A stretch of 64,000 bases of DNA from Vibrio thalassae (GTDB lineage: Bacteria; Pseudomonadota; Gammaproteobacteria; Enterobacterales; Vibrionaceae). The notes beneath the pieces were generated by a model. It saw only the letters and a program-made list of their open reading frames with translations. It searched no databases and had not been told where the DNA came from. Made by a program: the position numbers and the translations under genes. The DNA lies in the NCBI RefSeq assembly GCF_900089835.1, contig NZ_OANU01000003.1, positions 118,862-182,861 of the forward strand, read 5' to 3'. Below are positions 42,803 to 52,881 of the stretch, piece after piece; the first letter of the stretch is position 1; every line of letters starts with the position of its first letter.

Positions 42803-43528
42803 TTAATGAAAGCCTAACGTTTCTTTTAACGCTTTTAGGTAGCGACGACTTACCGGTATTGGGTGGTTACTTTGCGTAATAATCTCTGCTAACCCGTTAT
42901 CCAATAGCTTGATCTCTTTAATCGCTTTTACGTTGACTAAAAACTGTCGGTGACAACGAATCAACGGCGTTTTATCTTCGAGTACTTTGAGTGTCAGTTG
43001 TGAGGTGGCTTTTTGCTCGGCTGTTTGCACATGCACACCAGACAGGTCGCTGTAGGCAAACTCAACATCAGTCGTTGGAATAATCACAATTCGGTTATGG
43101 CCGACGCAGGGGATTTGGTCCAGCGTTTGTGGAGCGAGAGTATTGATAGCCCCTAGCGTTTGTTGGTCACGTTTTTTTAGTCGTTTGACGGTTTTCTCAA
43201 GACGACAAGGGTCAACTGGCTTTAATAGGTAGTCAAAGGCATTATCTTCAAACGCTTGAATCGCGTATTGGTCATAAGCAGTAACAAAGACGACTTTCGG
43301 CATGGTATCTGGATCGAGCATACCAAGCAGCTCAATACCGGTGACTTGTGGCATCTGAATATCAAGGAAGACCACATCCGGTTTTAGCTGGTTGATTTTC
43401 TTAAGACCCTCAATGGCATTACTTGCCTCACCGATGATAGTAATTTGCTCGGTTTCTTCTAAGAGCTCTATCAGCTCTTCGCGAGCAAAGAGTTCGTCAT
43501 CAATTACTAAAGCTGTTAACTGTGTCAT
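42803..43528 (-). CDS. btsR: LytTR-family response regulator (BtsR/YehT-like)
   Basis: The 241-residue protein has a receiver domain (acidic pair Asp10-Asp11, phospho-acceptor Asp56 in VVFLDIQMPQ, VTAYDQYAIQAF, LLKPVDPCRLEKTVKRL) and a C-terminal LytTR DNA-binding domain (CHRQFLVNVKAIKEIKLLDNG, PVSRRYLKALKETLGF). The length (E. coli BtsR 239) and pairing with a LytS-type kinase match BtsR/YehT, which activates the pyruvate transporter gene btsT. LytTR domains bind pairs of direct repeats about two helical turns apart. The array upstream of the cstA-like gene is the best candidate target here. Overlaps the kinase gene by four bases. Confidence 0.88.
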   Translation of the reverse strand: MTQLTALVIDDELFAREELIELLEETEQITIIGEASNAIEGLKKINQLKPDVVFLDIQMPQVTGIELLGMLDPDTMPKVVFVTAYDQYAIQAFEDNAFDYLLKPVDPCRLEKTVKRLKKRDQQTLGAINTLAPQTLDQIPCVGHNRIVIIPTTDVEFAYSDLSGVHVQTAEQKATSQLTLKVLEDKTPLIRCHRQFLVNVKAIKEIKLLDNGLAEIITQSNHPIPVSRRYLKALKETLGFH

Positions 43529-45228
43529 GACGCAATAGCCGTCCTTTTATCTTTGCGTGTTGAAGGCGAGGGGATGATAAAGCTCATTCGCGTAAAGTGG
43601 TGTTTTTCCACTTCAATTTTTAGCGCTCCGTCACGACCAAATTGATTGGTTAGGCGTTTACCGACAATTTGCAGCCCCAATCCTTCATGGCCCTCTTTAG
43701 GTGCAATAAAGGTGCCTGCATTATCTTCGACGACTATCTCACTCCCAGACTCAGTGGTATGACTGTAGATACGAATGATTCCACCTTCAATTAAATTGGA
43801 AATACCGTGTTTAATTGCGTTTTCAACCAGAGGCTGCAAGGTGAAGCTAGGAACCTCTTGTTCTAATAGTTCGGGAGTAATATCAATATCCACATCTAGA
43901 CGGTCGGTAAAGCGTGCTTTTTCTATCGTTAGGTAAGCGTTAACGTGGGCCAACTCTTCCTTCAAGGTCACCGTTTCAATGTTTTGTTTCAGATTGCTGC
44001 GGAAAAACTGTGAAAGATGCTGTATTAGGCTGCGTGCTTTATCAGGATCGCGCCTAGTAATCGCGCTAATGGTATTCAATGCATTAAACAGAAAATGTGG
44101 ATTCACTTGCGCATGAAGTAGCTTGATTTCAGCCTGATTTAGCAAGGTTTGTTTGTTAATGTAGTCGCCATGAAGAATCTGACTGGAGAGTAGCTGCGCA
44201 ATACCTTCCGCCATAGACATATTAATGGTTGAAAACAATTTTCTCTTCGGCTCGTACAGCTTAATGGTACCAATAACTTCATCTCCTGTACGTAGCGGGA
44301 TAATGAGCGCCGAGCCTAATTTGCAGTCTTCAGAAATCGAGCATTGGTAGGGGTTTTCTTTACCGTCGAGATAAATAATCTCATTGTTATTCATGGCGTC
44401 GAGGGTACTTTGAGAGGAGATAGGACGATTAAGTTGGTGATGGTCTGCACCTATGCCGACAAAGGCTAGTATCTTTTCATGATCAGTAATGGCAACGGCA
44501 CCAACATTGGTTTCTTCATAGATAATTCGGGCAATTTTGCTGGCGTTGTTGGAGTTAAACCCATGAACCAAAATACCGACAGAGCGCTCGGCAATATTTA
44601 ATGCGCGGCGGGAGAACGTTGCTGAGTACTCTTCGAAAATAGTTTTACGATCTTGAAGAATACTCATAAAGAGCGCAGCCCCTACCGAGTTAGCAATAAT
44701 CATTGGAGCCGCAATATCGGAAACGAGTGCGTAGGCTTGATCGAACGGTTTAGCGACCATAAGGATAATCAGCATTTGAACCAGTTCTGCGACGAAAGTG
44801 ATGTAGAAGACGACAAGCGGGTTAAACAGCTGTTCTTTCTTGCCTTTCCTTATGAAGTACAAGTGCATTAAACCACCGATGACTCCTTCTGCTGTGGTGG
44901 AAATCGCGCACGCTAAGTCAGTAAATCCCCCTAACGAATAGCGGTGTAAACCTCCGGTTAACCCAACTGCAAACCCTACTATAGGGCCGCCAAATAAACC
45001 GCCCATGACCGCACCAATCGCTCGGGTGTTGGCTATGGCATCGTTGATTTGCAATCCGAAGTAGGTCCCCAAAATACAAAAAGAAGAAAACAACACATAA
45101 ATACTGAGTTTATGGCTAAAACGATTGGAAACACTAAACAGCGGAATAAAAAGCGGAGTCTTGCTTAGCATGTAAGCGAGCATGAGATACACGCACATCT
45201 GCTGCAAAAGGGAGATGATTAAGTCCAT
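43525..45228 (-). CDS. btsS: LytS-type sensor histidine kinase (BtsS/YehU-like)
   Basis: The 567-residue membrane kinase starts with a 5TM-Lyt domain of about six hydrophobic segments (MDLIISLLQQMCVYLMLAY, GAVMGGLFGGPIVGFAVGLTGGLHRY, GVIGGLMHLYFIRKGKKE). A GAF domain follows, then a HisKA_7TM/LytS dimerisation domain with His378 in HAQVNPHFLFNALNTISAI and a HATPase domain (LQPLVENAIKHGI, GLGLQIVGKRL). E. coli BtsS, of similar length (561), senses extracellular pyruvate; the same ligand is likely but not proven. It is co-translated with the LytTR regulator (ATGA overlap). Confidence 0.88.
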   Translation of the reverse strand: MDLIISLLQQMCVYLMLAYMLSKTPLFIPLFSVSNRFSHKLSIYVLFSSFCILGTYFGLQINDAIANTRAIGAVMGGLFGGPIVGFAVGLTGGLHRYSLGGFTDLACAISTTAEGVIGGLMHLYFIRKGKKEQLFNPLVVFYITFVAELVQMLIILMVAKPFDQAYALVSDIAAPMIIANSVGAALFMSILQDRKTIFEEYSATFSRRALNIAERSVGILVHGFNSNNASKIARIIYEETNVGAVAITDHEKILAFVGIGADHHQLNRPISSQSTLDAMNNNEIIYLDGKENPYQCSISEDCKLGSALIIPLRTGDEVIGTIKLYEPKRKLFSTINMSMAEGIAQLLSSQILHGDYINKQTLLNQAEIKLLHAQVNPHFLFNALNTISAITRRDPDKARSLIQHLSQFFRSNLKQNIETVTLKEELAHVNAYLTIEKARFTDRLDVDIDITPELLEQEVPSFTLQPLVENAIKHGISNLIEGGIIRIYSHTTESGSEIVVEDNAGTFIAPKEGHEGLGLQIVGKRLTNQFGRDGALKIEVEKHHFTRMSFIIPSPSTRKDKRTAIAS

Positions 45229-45338
45229 AAATTACAACCAACAACGAAGTTGTATTTTATTGTATACGCAACAGGCCAATCGTGGCAGTTTGTTATGTTC
45301 GAACTGTTAGCAAGAGTGATGGCACGAGCAATATTAGA

Positions 45339-45379
45339 TGTAAATTAATGTTTACGTTAAGTGTTTTTTGTGGTTTACG
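45339..45379 (+). promoter_or_regulatory. Tandem TyrR boxes upstream of aroF-tyrA
   Basis: A strong box TGTAAA-TTAATG-TTTACG (45339-45356) matches the TyrR consensus TGTAAA-N6-TTTACA at 11 of 12 positions. A weaker box TGTTTT-TTGTGG-TTTACG (45362-45379) follows 23 bp on, directly against the -35 at 45381. Strong plus weak boxes in tandem next to the promoter are the arrangement known for tyrosine repression of E. coli aroF-tyrA. Confidence 0.75.
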
Positions 45380-45380
45380 C

Positions 45381-45408
45381 TTGCATGTGATTTTTATCTG
45401 GGTATATT
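45381..45408 (+). promoter_or_regulatory. Candidate aroF promoter
   Basis: TTGCAT, 16-bp spacer, TATATT, about 70 bases before the aroF start and abutting the downstream TyrR box. Confidence 0.6.
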
Positions 45409-45478
45409 AATGGATATAGCTTATCCGGATGATTTGAGTGATTAGATTCGGTGTAAAGCAATGTATACAGGTGAGGCC

Positions 45479-46552
45479 ATGAAAAAGAGTGAACTAAGTA
45501 ATATTAACATCAGTGACGAGCAGGTACTGATTACACCAGAACAACTAACACAAAAATTACCGTTGAGTGAAAAAGCAAGAAAGTTCATTCAAGAGTCTCG
45601 TGAGACAATTGCCAACATTATTCACAAAAAAGACCATCGTCTTCTGGTGGTCTGTGGGCCTTGCTCTATCCATGACTTAGAGGCAGCGAAAGAATACGCT
45701 AAGCGTTTGAAAGCCTTGTCAGAGCAGCTTAGTGACCAGCTTTACATTGTTATGCGAGTCTACTTTGAAAAACCACGTACGACGGTGGGTTGGAAAGGCT
45801 TGATTAACGATCCTCAATTGGATGGCACCTTTGATATTGAGCATGGGTTACATGTCGGTCGTGAATTATTAGTCGAGCTTGCAGAAATGGACATTCCACT
45901 GGCGACAGAAGCACTTGACCCAATTAGCCCACAATATTTGGCCGATACCTTCTCCTGGGCAGCAATTGGTGCTAGAACGACCGAATCACAAACCCACCGT
46001 GAAATGGCCAGTGGTCTTTCTATGCCCATTGGCTTTAAAAATGGTACCGATGGCAGTTTGGCAACCGCAATTAACGCCATGCAGGCTGCGTCTTCTAGTC
46101 ACCGCTTTATGGGAATCAACCGAGAAGGTCAAGTCGCGTTACTCACGACTCAAGGAAACGAAAACGGCCATGTCATTCTGCGTGGTGGTAAACAAACCAA
46201 TTACGACTCTGTCTCGGTCACTGAATGTGAGCAAGAGTTAGCGAAATCTCATCTAGATGCGTCATTGATGGTGGATTGTAGCCACGCTAACTCTCGTAAA
46301 GATTACCGCCGCCAACCACTTGTTGCTGAAGACGTAATCCATCAAATCCGTGAAGGTAACAAATCCATTATTGGTCTGATGATTGAGAGTCATATCAATG
46401 AAGGAAACCAAAGTTCAGATATTCCTCTAGAACAAATGAAATATGGGGTGTCGATCACCGACGCGTGTATCAATTGGGATACAACTGAGGCACTATTACG
46501 TCATGCTCACAAAGAGCTCGTCCCATTCTTGGAAAATCGTATTAAGGAATAA
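45479..46552 (+). CDS. aroF: 3-deoxy-7-phosphoheptulonate synthase (DAHP synthase), AroF type
   Basis: AroF condenses phosphoenolpyruvate with erythrose 4-phosphate, the first step of aromatic amino-acid synthesis; AroF is the tyrosine-inhibited isoenzyme in E. coli. The 357-residue protein follows E. coli AroF closely ([67 protein letters not shown] with SW/AA variation, [24 protein letters not shown]). The start at 45479 was chosen over an ATG six codons upstream because it fits the family length and follows GGTGAGG. Being directly upstream of tyrA and behind TyrR boxes supports the tyrosine-specific assignment. Confidence 0.94.
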   Translation: MKKSELSNINISDEQVLITPEQLTQKLPLSEKARKFIQESRETIANIIHKKDHRLLVVCGPCSIHDLEAAKEYAKRLKALSEQLSDQLYIVMRVYFEKPRTTVGWKGLINDPQLDGTFDIEHGLHVGRELLVELAEMDIPLATEALDPISPQYLADTFSWAAIGARTTESQTHREMASGLSMPIGFKNGTDGSLATAINAMQAASSSHRFMGINREGQVALLTTQGNENGHVILRGGKQTNYDSVSVTECEQELAKSHLDASLMVDCSHANSRKDYRRQPLVAEDVIHQIREGNKSIIGLMIESHINEGNQSSDIPLEQMKYGVSITDACINWDTTEALLRHAHKELVPFLENRIKE

Positions 46553-46560
46553 TTACGTCC

Positions 46561-47688
46561 ATGGCTGCTGAACTGAACGCACTGCGCGACCAAATTGATG
46601 AGGTCGATAAGCAAATGCTCGAGCTTCTTGCGAAGCGTCTATCCCTAGTAGAACAAGTTGGTGAGGTGAAAAGCCGTCATGGATTGCCTATCTATGCTCC
46701 GGATAGAGAAGCGGCCATGCTGGCGTCTCGTCGTGAAGAAGCGGCGAAGAAAGGCGTACCACCTCAACTGATTGAAGACATTCTGCGTCGTACGATGCGT
46801 GAGTCATATGCGAGCGAAAAAGACTCTGGCTTTAAATGTTTAAATCCACAACTACGTTCAGTGGTGATCGTTGGTGGTAATGGTCAGCTTGGTGGTCTGT
46901 TCGGTAGAATGTTCAAACTGTCTGGTTACGAAGTTAAGGTACTTGGTAGTCAAGACTGGGATCGTGCAGATGAAATTCTCGATAATGCTGGTCTGGTTGT
47001 GGTCACTGTGCCGATTCACCTCACTGAGGGCGTGATAGAAAAGCTGAATACGTTACCGCAGGATTGTATCCTATGTGATTTAACATCGATCAAAGCTAAA
47101 CCTCTGCATTCAATGCTTGAGGTTCACAATGGTCCGGTTGTTGGTCTTCATCCTATGTTTGGTCCTGATGTACCAAGCCTTGCAAAGCAAGTTATTGTTT
47201 ATTGTGATGGCCGAGGTGAGGCCGAATACCAGTGGCTGCTGGAGCAGTTCAAAATTTGGGGCGCAAGTTTGTGTCAGATCTCTGCCGAGCAGCATGATAA
47301 AGGCATGACGCTTATCCAAGCACTTCGCCACTTTACCTCGTTTGCTTACGGTCGCCACTTAAGTCAGCAGAACCCCGACTTAGATACACTCGTTAAACTG
47401 AGTTCACCTATCTACCGACTCGAGTTAGCGATGGTCGGTCGATTATTTGCTCAAGATCCAAGCTTATACGGCGACATTATTATGTCATCGGAAGAGAACA
47501 TTGAGATGATCAAGTGCTTCCATAAACAGTTTGGAGATGCATTGGCATTATTAGATAGCAAAGATAAAGAGAAGTTCATCTCTGAGTTTAATGAAGTAAG
47601 CCAGTGGTTTGGTGATTATTCGCAGCAATTTATGTCTGAGAGTCAAAACCTACTTAAGCAAGCTAATGATGCCATTCATCGCGGTTAG
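46561..47688 (+). CDS. tyrA: Chorismate mutase / prephenate dehydrogenase (T-protein)
   Basis: TyrA converts chorismate to prephenate and oxidises it to 4-hydroxyphenylpyruvate for tyrosine. The 375-residue protein matches E. coli TyrA (373). Residues 1 to about 90 form the AroQ mutase ([30 protein letters not shown]). A dehydrogenase with an NAD motif follows ([29 protein letters not shown]), then the catalytic-region blocks [14 protein letters not shown] and [16 protein letters not shown] and the C-terminal [12 protein letters not shown]. It lies eight bases after aroF and ends in a strong terminator, so aroF-tyrA is a two-gene operon. Confidence 0.97.
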   Translation: MAAELNALRDQIDEVDKQMLELLAKRLSLVEQVGEVKSRHGLPIYAPDREAAMLASRREEAAKKGVPPQLIEDILRRTMRESYASEKDSGFKCLNPQLRSVVIVGGNGQLGGLFGRMFKLSGYEVKVLGSQDWDRADEILDNAGLVVVTVPIHLTEGVIEKLNTLPQDCILCDLTSIKAKPLHSMLEVHNGPVVGLHPMFGPDVPSLAKQVIVYCDGRGEAEYQWLLEQFKIWGASLCQISAEQHDKGMTLIQALRHFTSFAYGRHLSQQNPDLDTLVKLSSPIYRLELAMVGRLFAQDPSLYGDIIMSSEENIEMIKCFHKQFGDALALLDSKDKEKFISEFNEVSQWFGDYSQQFMSESQNLLKQANDAIHRG

Positions 47689-47712
47689 ATCAGAGTGGTG
47701 AATGAAGCAATA

Positions 47713-47742
47713 AAAAACGCAGCGATTTCGCTGCGTTTTTTT
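47713..47742. terminator. Bidirectional terminator between tyrA and the M23 peptidase gene
   Basis: Twelve-base-pair stem (AAAAACGCAGCG / CGCTGCGTTTTT) with loop ATTT and T runs on both strands, between convergent genes. Confidence 0.92.
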
Positions 47743-48748
47743 AGTTGGTCTGTTCGCCTAGTTCAGCGGAAGTGTCTTCGGTAACCGCGGTGTTGATCGA
47801 AGAGTCCACATAAGGCGCATTGGTAAGGTTTATTTGTAACTTAACCACGCTACCGACAAGATCAATCAGCGGTGCCCATTGTACTTTCTTTTCTTTCTCG
47901 AATACGTAATCGAAATTCTCAGGGCTCCAATCAATGAAGTATTGAGGGTTAAGAGTGCGTCCTAAAAAGCGTACTTCATAGTGAAGGTGTGGTCCGGTTG
48001 AATTACCGCTGTTACCACATGTAGCAATGACGTCCCCTTTACTGACAAACTGGCCACTCTTAGCTTTAAATTTATGTAAGTGGGCGTAAGAGCTCATAAA
48101 ACCAAATGAATGACGCACCGTCATATAGTTACCATAACCCTGACGGCTTGGTCTTACTGTTTCAATCACCCCATCGGCTGGCGCTAAGATTTGTTCACCT
48201 GTTTTACAGGTGAGGTCGATACCAGTGTGCAACTGACGTTTACCAGATATCGGGTTAGTACGTCGTCCGTAAGACGAGGAAACGCGCTGATAAGTAACCG
48301 GGCTGTCATTGGGAATTAAGCGCAGCATAGTGGCACGTACTGCAGAGTCAATGGCAGCAGCATCAATACGTTCCGCCAATGGCATGTCTGTATCGTAGAG
48401 CTCTTCATTGGTGAGACCTAGAACTGCTTCAACGTCATTGACTCGTTTACTCAAAAGCTGGAGCTCATCACGCTTCTCTTCAAGCTCTTGAGACAGATCG
48501 TGAGTGACATTGACTTGTTCTTCTAGCTTAGCTTCAAGTAGCGCTTTTTCTTGCTGTAGATCCGTCAGAGACACTTCAGTGGATGACAGCTGTGTTCGAG
48601 ATTGGTTATAGGAATAACCGACTAAGCCCAAGGCAACAGGAAAGGCTGCAGCGAAGAGGATGGCTGTGTAAGTACGCTTTCGTCCTAAACGCAGAGTTCG
48701 TTTCTTTCCTTGTTCATTCGGTATTACTACCTTGATTCTATTCGGCAT
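47741..48748 (-). CDS. M23-family (LytM) metallopeptidase, membrane-anchored
   Basis: The 335-residue protein has a cytoplasmic N-terminus rich in basic residues (KKRTLRLGRKR), one membrane helix (ILFAAAFPVALGLVGYSY), a periplasmic coiled coil (about 75-125) and a C-terminal LytM domain. The zinc-site residues appear intact: His and Asp in HTGIDLTCKTGEQILAPADGV and the HxH in GNSGNSTGPHLHYEVRF. Such enzymes cut peptide crosslinks of peptidoglycan, often DD-endopeptidases needed for growth or division. The start at 48748 gives the usual vibrio N-terminus (MPNRIKVVIPNEQGKK); an in-frame ATG 27 codons upstream lacks support. Confidence 0.86.
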   Translation of the reverse strand: MPNRIKVVIPNEQGKKRTLRLGRKRTYTAILFAAAFPVALGLVGYSYNQSRTQLSSTEVSLTDLQQEKALLEAKLEEQVNVTHDLSQELEEKRDELQLLSKRVNDVEAVLGLTNEELYDTDMPLAERIDAAAIDSAVRATMLRLIPNDSPVTYQRVSSSYGRRTNPISGKRQLHTGIDLTCKTGEQILAPADGVIETVRPSRQGYGNYMTVRHSFGFMSSYAHLHKFKAKSGQFVSKGDVIATCGNSGNSTGPHLHYEVRFLGRTLNPQYFIDWSPENFDYVFEKEKKVQWAPLIDLVGSVVKLQINLTNAPYVDSSINTAVTEDTSAELGEQTN

Positions 48749-48828
48749 AGTGATTATCGCTACACCACATTTGTCTATGGAATGTGGTGATTTTTCAGTT
48801 AATTTCGTTATTTTGTGGGTGAAAATCA

Positions 48829-48860
48829 CAAAAAAGAGGGCGCTATTATTAGCGCCCTCT
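48829..48860 (-). terminator. Rho-independent terminator after ettA
   Basis: Eleven-base-pair stem (AGAGGGCGCTA / TAGCGCCCTCT), loop TTAT, followed leftward by six T. Lies 35 bases beyond the ettA stop and just before the M23 gene. Confidence 0.92.
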
Positions 48861-48894
48861 TGAAAAAAAACAAGTTTATCTCAAATTCAAACGG

Positions 48895-50562
48895 TTATTT
48901 TGAGATGCGTTTGTATTTAATACGGTGTGGTTCAGCAGCTTCTGGACCCAAAGTCTTCTTCAGCCATTCCATGTACTCAGTGTAGTTACCTTCGTAGAAG
49001 TTAACTTGACCTTCATCGCGATAGTCGATGATGTGAGTAGCGATACGGTCTAGGAACCAGCGGTCGTGCGAGATAACCATGGCACAGCCAGGGAACTCTA
49101 ATAGCGCTTCTTCAAGTGCACGTAGTGTCTCAACGTCTAGGTCGTTGGTAGGCTCATCGAGTAGCAACATGTTACCGCCCGCTTTAAGCAGCTTAGCTAG
49201 GTGAACACGGTTGCGCTCACCACCGGAAAGCTCACCGATGATCTTCTGTTGGTCACTACCTTTGAAGTTAAAGCGTGAGCAGTAGGCGCGCGCTGGAATT
49301 TCAAAGTTGTTGATCTTAATGATGTCAGCGCCTTCTGAGATCTCTTGGAACACCGTATTGCTGTCGTTCATTGAGTCGCGGAACTGCTCTACAGAAGCCA
49401 GTTTCACGGTTTCACCCAGTTCAATCGTGCCAGAATCCGGTTGTTCTGTAACGCTTAGCATCTTAAATAGTGTCGATTTACCTGCACCGTTGGCACCAAT
49501 GATACCGACGATAGCACCTTTTGGAATGCTGAAAGAAAGATCATCAATCAGCACTCTGCCATCGAATGACTTAGTCAGGTTGTTCACTTCTAGAACTTTG
49601 TCACCTAGACGTTCGCCTGGTGGAATGAATAGCTCGTTCGTTTCGTTACGCTTTTGATGATCGCCACTCTGTAGCTCTTCAAAACGTGCCATACGTGCTT
49701 TTGATTTAGCTTGACGACCCTTAGGGTTTTGACGAACCCATTCCAGCTCTTTCTCAATGGTTTTCTGACGAGCTTTCTCTTGAGACGCTTCTTGTTGTAG
49801 ACGTGCGTCTTTTTGCTCTAGCCATGACGTGTAGTTACCTTCCCATGGAATACCTTCACCACGGTCCAGCTCAAGAATCCAGCCTGCTGCGTTATCTAGG
49901 AAGTAACGGTCGTGGGTAATCGCAACAACAGTACCATTGTAATCCACTAGGAAACGTTCAAGCCACGCAACAGATTCTGCATCTAGGTGGTTGGTTGGTT
50001 CGTCGAGAAGCAGCATATCTGGCTTCTCAAGTAATAGGCGACAGATAGCAACACGGCGGCGCTCACCACCCGATAGGTGTTGAATCTTAGCATCCCATTC
50101 AGGAAGACGAAGTGCGTCCGCGGCACGCTCTAAGGCGTTGTTCAAGTTATGACCATCTTTCGCTTGAATAAGTGCTTCTAATTCGCCTTGCTCTTTTGCT
50201 AGAGCATCGAAGTCGGCATCTGGCTCAGCATAAGCAGCATAAACCTCGTCTAAGCGCTTCATTGCACCCGCAACATCAGATACGGCTTCTTCAACAATTT
50301 CACGTACGGTTTTTGATTCATCAAGAACAGGTTCTTGCGGCAAGTAACCTACGTTTAGACCAGGTTGCGGACGCGCTTCACCATCGATATCAGTATCAAT
50401 ACCCGCCATGATACGTAGAAGGGTAGATTTACCAGCACCATTGAGGCCTAGAACACCGATTTTTGCACCAGGGAAGAAGCTAAGAGAGATATCTTTAAGG
50501 ATTTGTCGCTTGGGTGGCACTACTTTGCTCACGCGCGACATGGTATAGACGTATTCAGCCAT
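48895..50562 (-). CDS. ettA: Energy-dependent translational throttle protein EttA (ABC-F)
   Basis: EttA binds the ribosomal E site and gates entry into elongation according to the ATP/ADP ratio. The 555-residue protein equals E. coli EttA in length and has two ABC domains with intact Walker A (GLNGAGKSTLLRIMAG and GANGAGKSTLFKML), signatures (LSGGERRRVAICRLLLEKPDMLLLDEPTNHLD and LSGGERNRVHLAKLLKAGGNMLLLDEPTNDLD) and the P-site tRNA interaction linker rich in Lys/Arg (KARQKTIEKELEWVRQNPKGRQAKSKARMARFEEL). No membrane segments are present, as expected for ABC-F. Monocistronic, with its own terminator. Confidence 0.97.
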   Translation of the reverse strand: MAEYVYTMSRVSKVVPPKRQILKDISLSFFPGAKIGVLGLNGAGKSTLLRIMAGIDTDIDGEARPQPGLNVGYLPQEPVLDESKTVREIVEEAVSDVAGAMKRLDEVYAAYAEPDADFDALAKEQGELEALIQAKDGHNLNNALERAADALRLPEWDAKIQHLSGGERRRVAICRLLLEKPDMLLLDEPTNHLDAESVAWLERFLVDYNGTVVAITHDRYFLDNAAGWILELDRGEGIPWEGNYTSWLEQKDARLQQEASQEKARQKTIEKELEWVRQNPKGRQAKSKARMARFEELQSGDHQKRNETNELFIPPGERLGDKVLEVNNLTKSFDGRVLIDDLSFSIPKGAIVGIIGANGAGKSTLFKMLSVTEQPDSGTIELGETVKLASVEQFRDSMNDSNTVFQEISEGADIIKINNFEIPARAYCSRFNFKGSDQQKIIGELSGGERNRVHLAKLLKAGGNMLLLDEPTNDLDVETLRALEEALLEFPGCAMVISHDRWFLDRIATHIIDYRDEGQVNFYEGNYTEYMEWLKKTLGPEAAEPHRIKYKRISK

Positions 50563-50866
50563 TGCCGATCGTTCCTACTTTCTGAGGTCAATAAAGTTGT
50601 TATTTTACACTACGCAGTCAGAACGTTTCAATTTTCGTTGTGCGATCTTAAGCCTCATTATTAGTCAAAATGTGCCATTAGGGGATGAACCAGAGAATTC
50701 TCAACATTGGAAACAAATTCTTAATCACAAACCCATTGGCAAGTAGAGGGAATTGGTCTTAAATTGAAGATTGACCATGTATTTAAATGAAGCTGACAAG
50801 GCTAAATGAAAAACGACAACAATAATCTCTCTGGTCATTCTTCACAGCATCTAAGGAAAACGGCAC
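50563..50866. other. Divergent intergenic region between ettA and slt
   Basis: A 304-base AT-rich spacer that should hold the leftward ettA and rightward slt promoters. I see no gene, RNA structure or recognisable operator in it. Confidence 0.5.
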
Positions 50867-52810
50867 ATGCTTTTATACGTGCGGTATAAGCAACGACTGC
50901 TTGCAGTTACTTCGGTCATTGTAGCCTCTTTGGCATGGCCTACATTGGCAGCAGAATCAAAATTAGAACAACAGCGCTTAGATTATGATAAGGCTCAGAA
51001 GCTGATAGATAACAAAGATATTAGTGGTTATCAAAAGCTTCGCCCTAAAATTGCAGGCTATTCGCTCACGCCTTATATCGACTATCGAGTATTTTCTTTA
51101 CAGCTAAGCGACAAATCGCCCGATGACGTTGAGACGTTTATAGAACAACATAAGAGCTTCCCTTTTTCTTCTCGTATTCGAGCACCGTACTTGGACCAGC
51201 TGGCTCGCCAAAACAAATGGCAAGACATTTTGACGTTTCAAACCTCTTATCCAAATGGTGAACGATATCAATGCCACTATCACTATGCTCAGTGGAAAAC
51301 TGGCAATAAGCGAGACGCGTTTAAAGGCGCGGAAACCTTATGGTTGAGTGGGAATAGTGTCGACAGTGCTTGCGATGGTTTATTCTCGGCGTGGGATAAG
51401 TCGGGTGCGTTGACTGATGAACTGATCGTCGAGCGAATGATTTTAGCGTTTGAGAAACGCAATGGTTCACTGATTAACTATTTGAATAAAAAATTGTCAT
51501 CTTCGACAGGTAAGCAACAAGGCAATCAAATCAAAACGCTGTTTAAGTCGCCGAATAAAGTGGTGTCTTTCGCTGACAGTAATTTCCCACAACCGTATAA
51601 AAATCAGCTTATTGAACTATCGCTGCAAAAACTAGCACGCAGTGATAAAGATAAGGCAAGAACGGTTTTAGCAACATTAGCGAGAAACGCTTCCTTAGAC
51701 GATACGTTACAGCCGTCAATGCAAGATTATGTCGCCATGCGCTATATGACAACGGATTCTGACTCCGACGCTAAATGGCGTGATTCAGTGCTTCGCCAAT
51801 CAAATAATGCTGGTTATTTAGAGCGTAGAGCACGTCTCGCTGTGCAAGAAGCCGACTGGGAAGGCCTAAATGGCTGGGTTGGTAAAATGTCGCCTGAGAA
51901 ACAAGAAACCAGCCGCTGGCAATATTGGTTGGCACGCTCTGAGCTGGCGACAGGCAATCAAGAACAAGGAATAAAACGCCTAGAAGGGATCGTCGGTCAA
52001 CGTAACTTTTACAGCGCAGCTGCTGCAACCTACCTGGAACATTCCATTGTCTATCCGGTTTCTACTACGGTTCTAAATCCGAACATCGTCGCGCCATATC
52101 AGCGCAGTTTAGATCGAATTGAGGAGTTGATTGAGCGAGACAAGATTGCCGTTGCTAAATCAGAGTGGCGTTTCTTATTGTCGAACGTAGGTGCCGATGA
52201 AAAGCAGATGTTAGCGGCTTATGCTGGTAAAAAACGCTGGCATCACTTTACTGTGGTAGCAACCATTTCTGCCAAAATGTGGGACAACATGTCATTACGG
52301 TTCCCGATGGCACACCGTTGGTGGTTTGACTTTTACAGTGACAAGCTCGATCTAGATAGTGTATTACTCATGTCTTTAGCACGACAAGAGAGTGCGATGG
52401 ATGTTGAAGCTCGTTCGCCTGTTGGTGCTCGTGGCGTGATGCAGATTATGCCAGCGACGGCGAAGTACACGGCGAAAAAGCACCAGATTCGTTATAGCAG
52501 CACCAACGATTTGTATCAGGTGGGTAAAAACATTGAAATAGGTTCTCACTACCTTAATGAATTACTCGGTAATTATGACGGCAACCGCATTTATGCGTTA
52601 GCGGCCTACAATGCAGGGCCCAATCGCGTTAAACGTTGGCGGGCAGCCTCGGATGGAAAGTTAGACGCCATAGCGTTTATCGAAGCCATACCATTTAGAG
52701 AAACTCGCGGTTATGTTCAAAATATTCTTATGTTCCAAGTTTACTATCGAGACTTACTCGGTGCTGAGGGAAGTTTCCTCACGGAATCGGAAAGCAATCA
52801 GCGTTACTAA
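50867..52810 (+). CDS. slt: Soluble lytic murein transglycosylase Slt70
   Basis: Slt cleaves the glycan strand of peptidoglycan with formation of 1,6-anhydroMurNAc, the compound AnmK, NagZ and MurQ recycle. The 647-residue protein matches E. coli Slt70 (645). A signal peptide ends near TLAAES, then comes a long helical U-domain (the doughnut), a linker, and the C-terminal lysozyme-like domain. That domain has catalytic Glu508 in SLARQESAMDVEARSPVGARGVMQIMPATA and the substrate-binding NIEIGSHYLNELLGNYDGNRIYALAAYNAGPNRVKRW. It is followed by trpR as in E. coli. Confidence 0.96.
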   Translation: MLLYVRYKQRLLAVTSVIVASLAWPTLAAESKLEQQRLDYDKAQKLIDNKDISGYQKLRPKIAGYSLTPYIDYRVFSLQLSDKSPDDVETFIEQHKSFPFSSRIRAPYLDQLARQNKWQDILTFQTSYPNGERYQCHYHYAQWKTGNKRDAFKGAETLWLSGNSVDSACDGLFSAWDKSGALTDELIVERMILAFEKRNGSLINYLNKKLSSSTGKQQGNQIKTLFKSPNKVVSFADSNFPQPYKNQLIELSLQKLARSDKDKARTVLATLARNASLDDTLQPSMQDYVAMRYMTTDSDSDAKWRDSVLRQSNNAGYLERRARLAVQEADWEGLNGWVGKMSPEKQETSRWQYWLARSELATGNQEQGIKRLEGIVGQRNFYSAAAATYLEHSIVYPVSTTVLNPNIVAPYQRSLDRIEELIERDKIAVAKSEWRFLLSNVGADEKQMLAAYAGKKRWHHFTVVATISAKMWDNMSLRFPMAHRWWFDFYSDKLDLDSVLLMSLARQESAMDVEARSPVGARGVMQIMPATAKYTAKKHQIRYSSTNDLYQVGKNIEIGSHYLNELLGNYDGNRIYALAAYNAGPNRVKRWRAASDGKLDAIAFIEAIPFRETRGYVQNILMFQVYYRDLLGAEGSFLTESESNQRY

Positions 52811-52881
52811 TTGAGAGAGACTATCAATTCACGTCGCCTTGGGGGTAGAATGAGAACTGAATGTTTCTGATGGAATATTAA

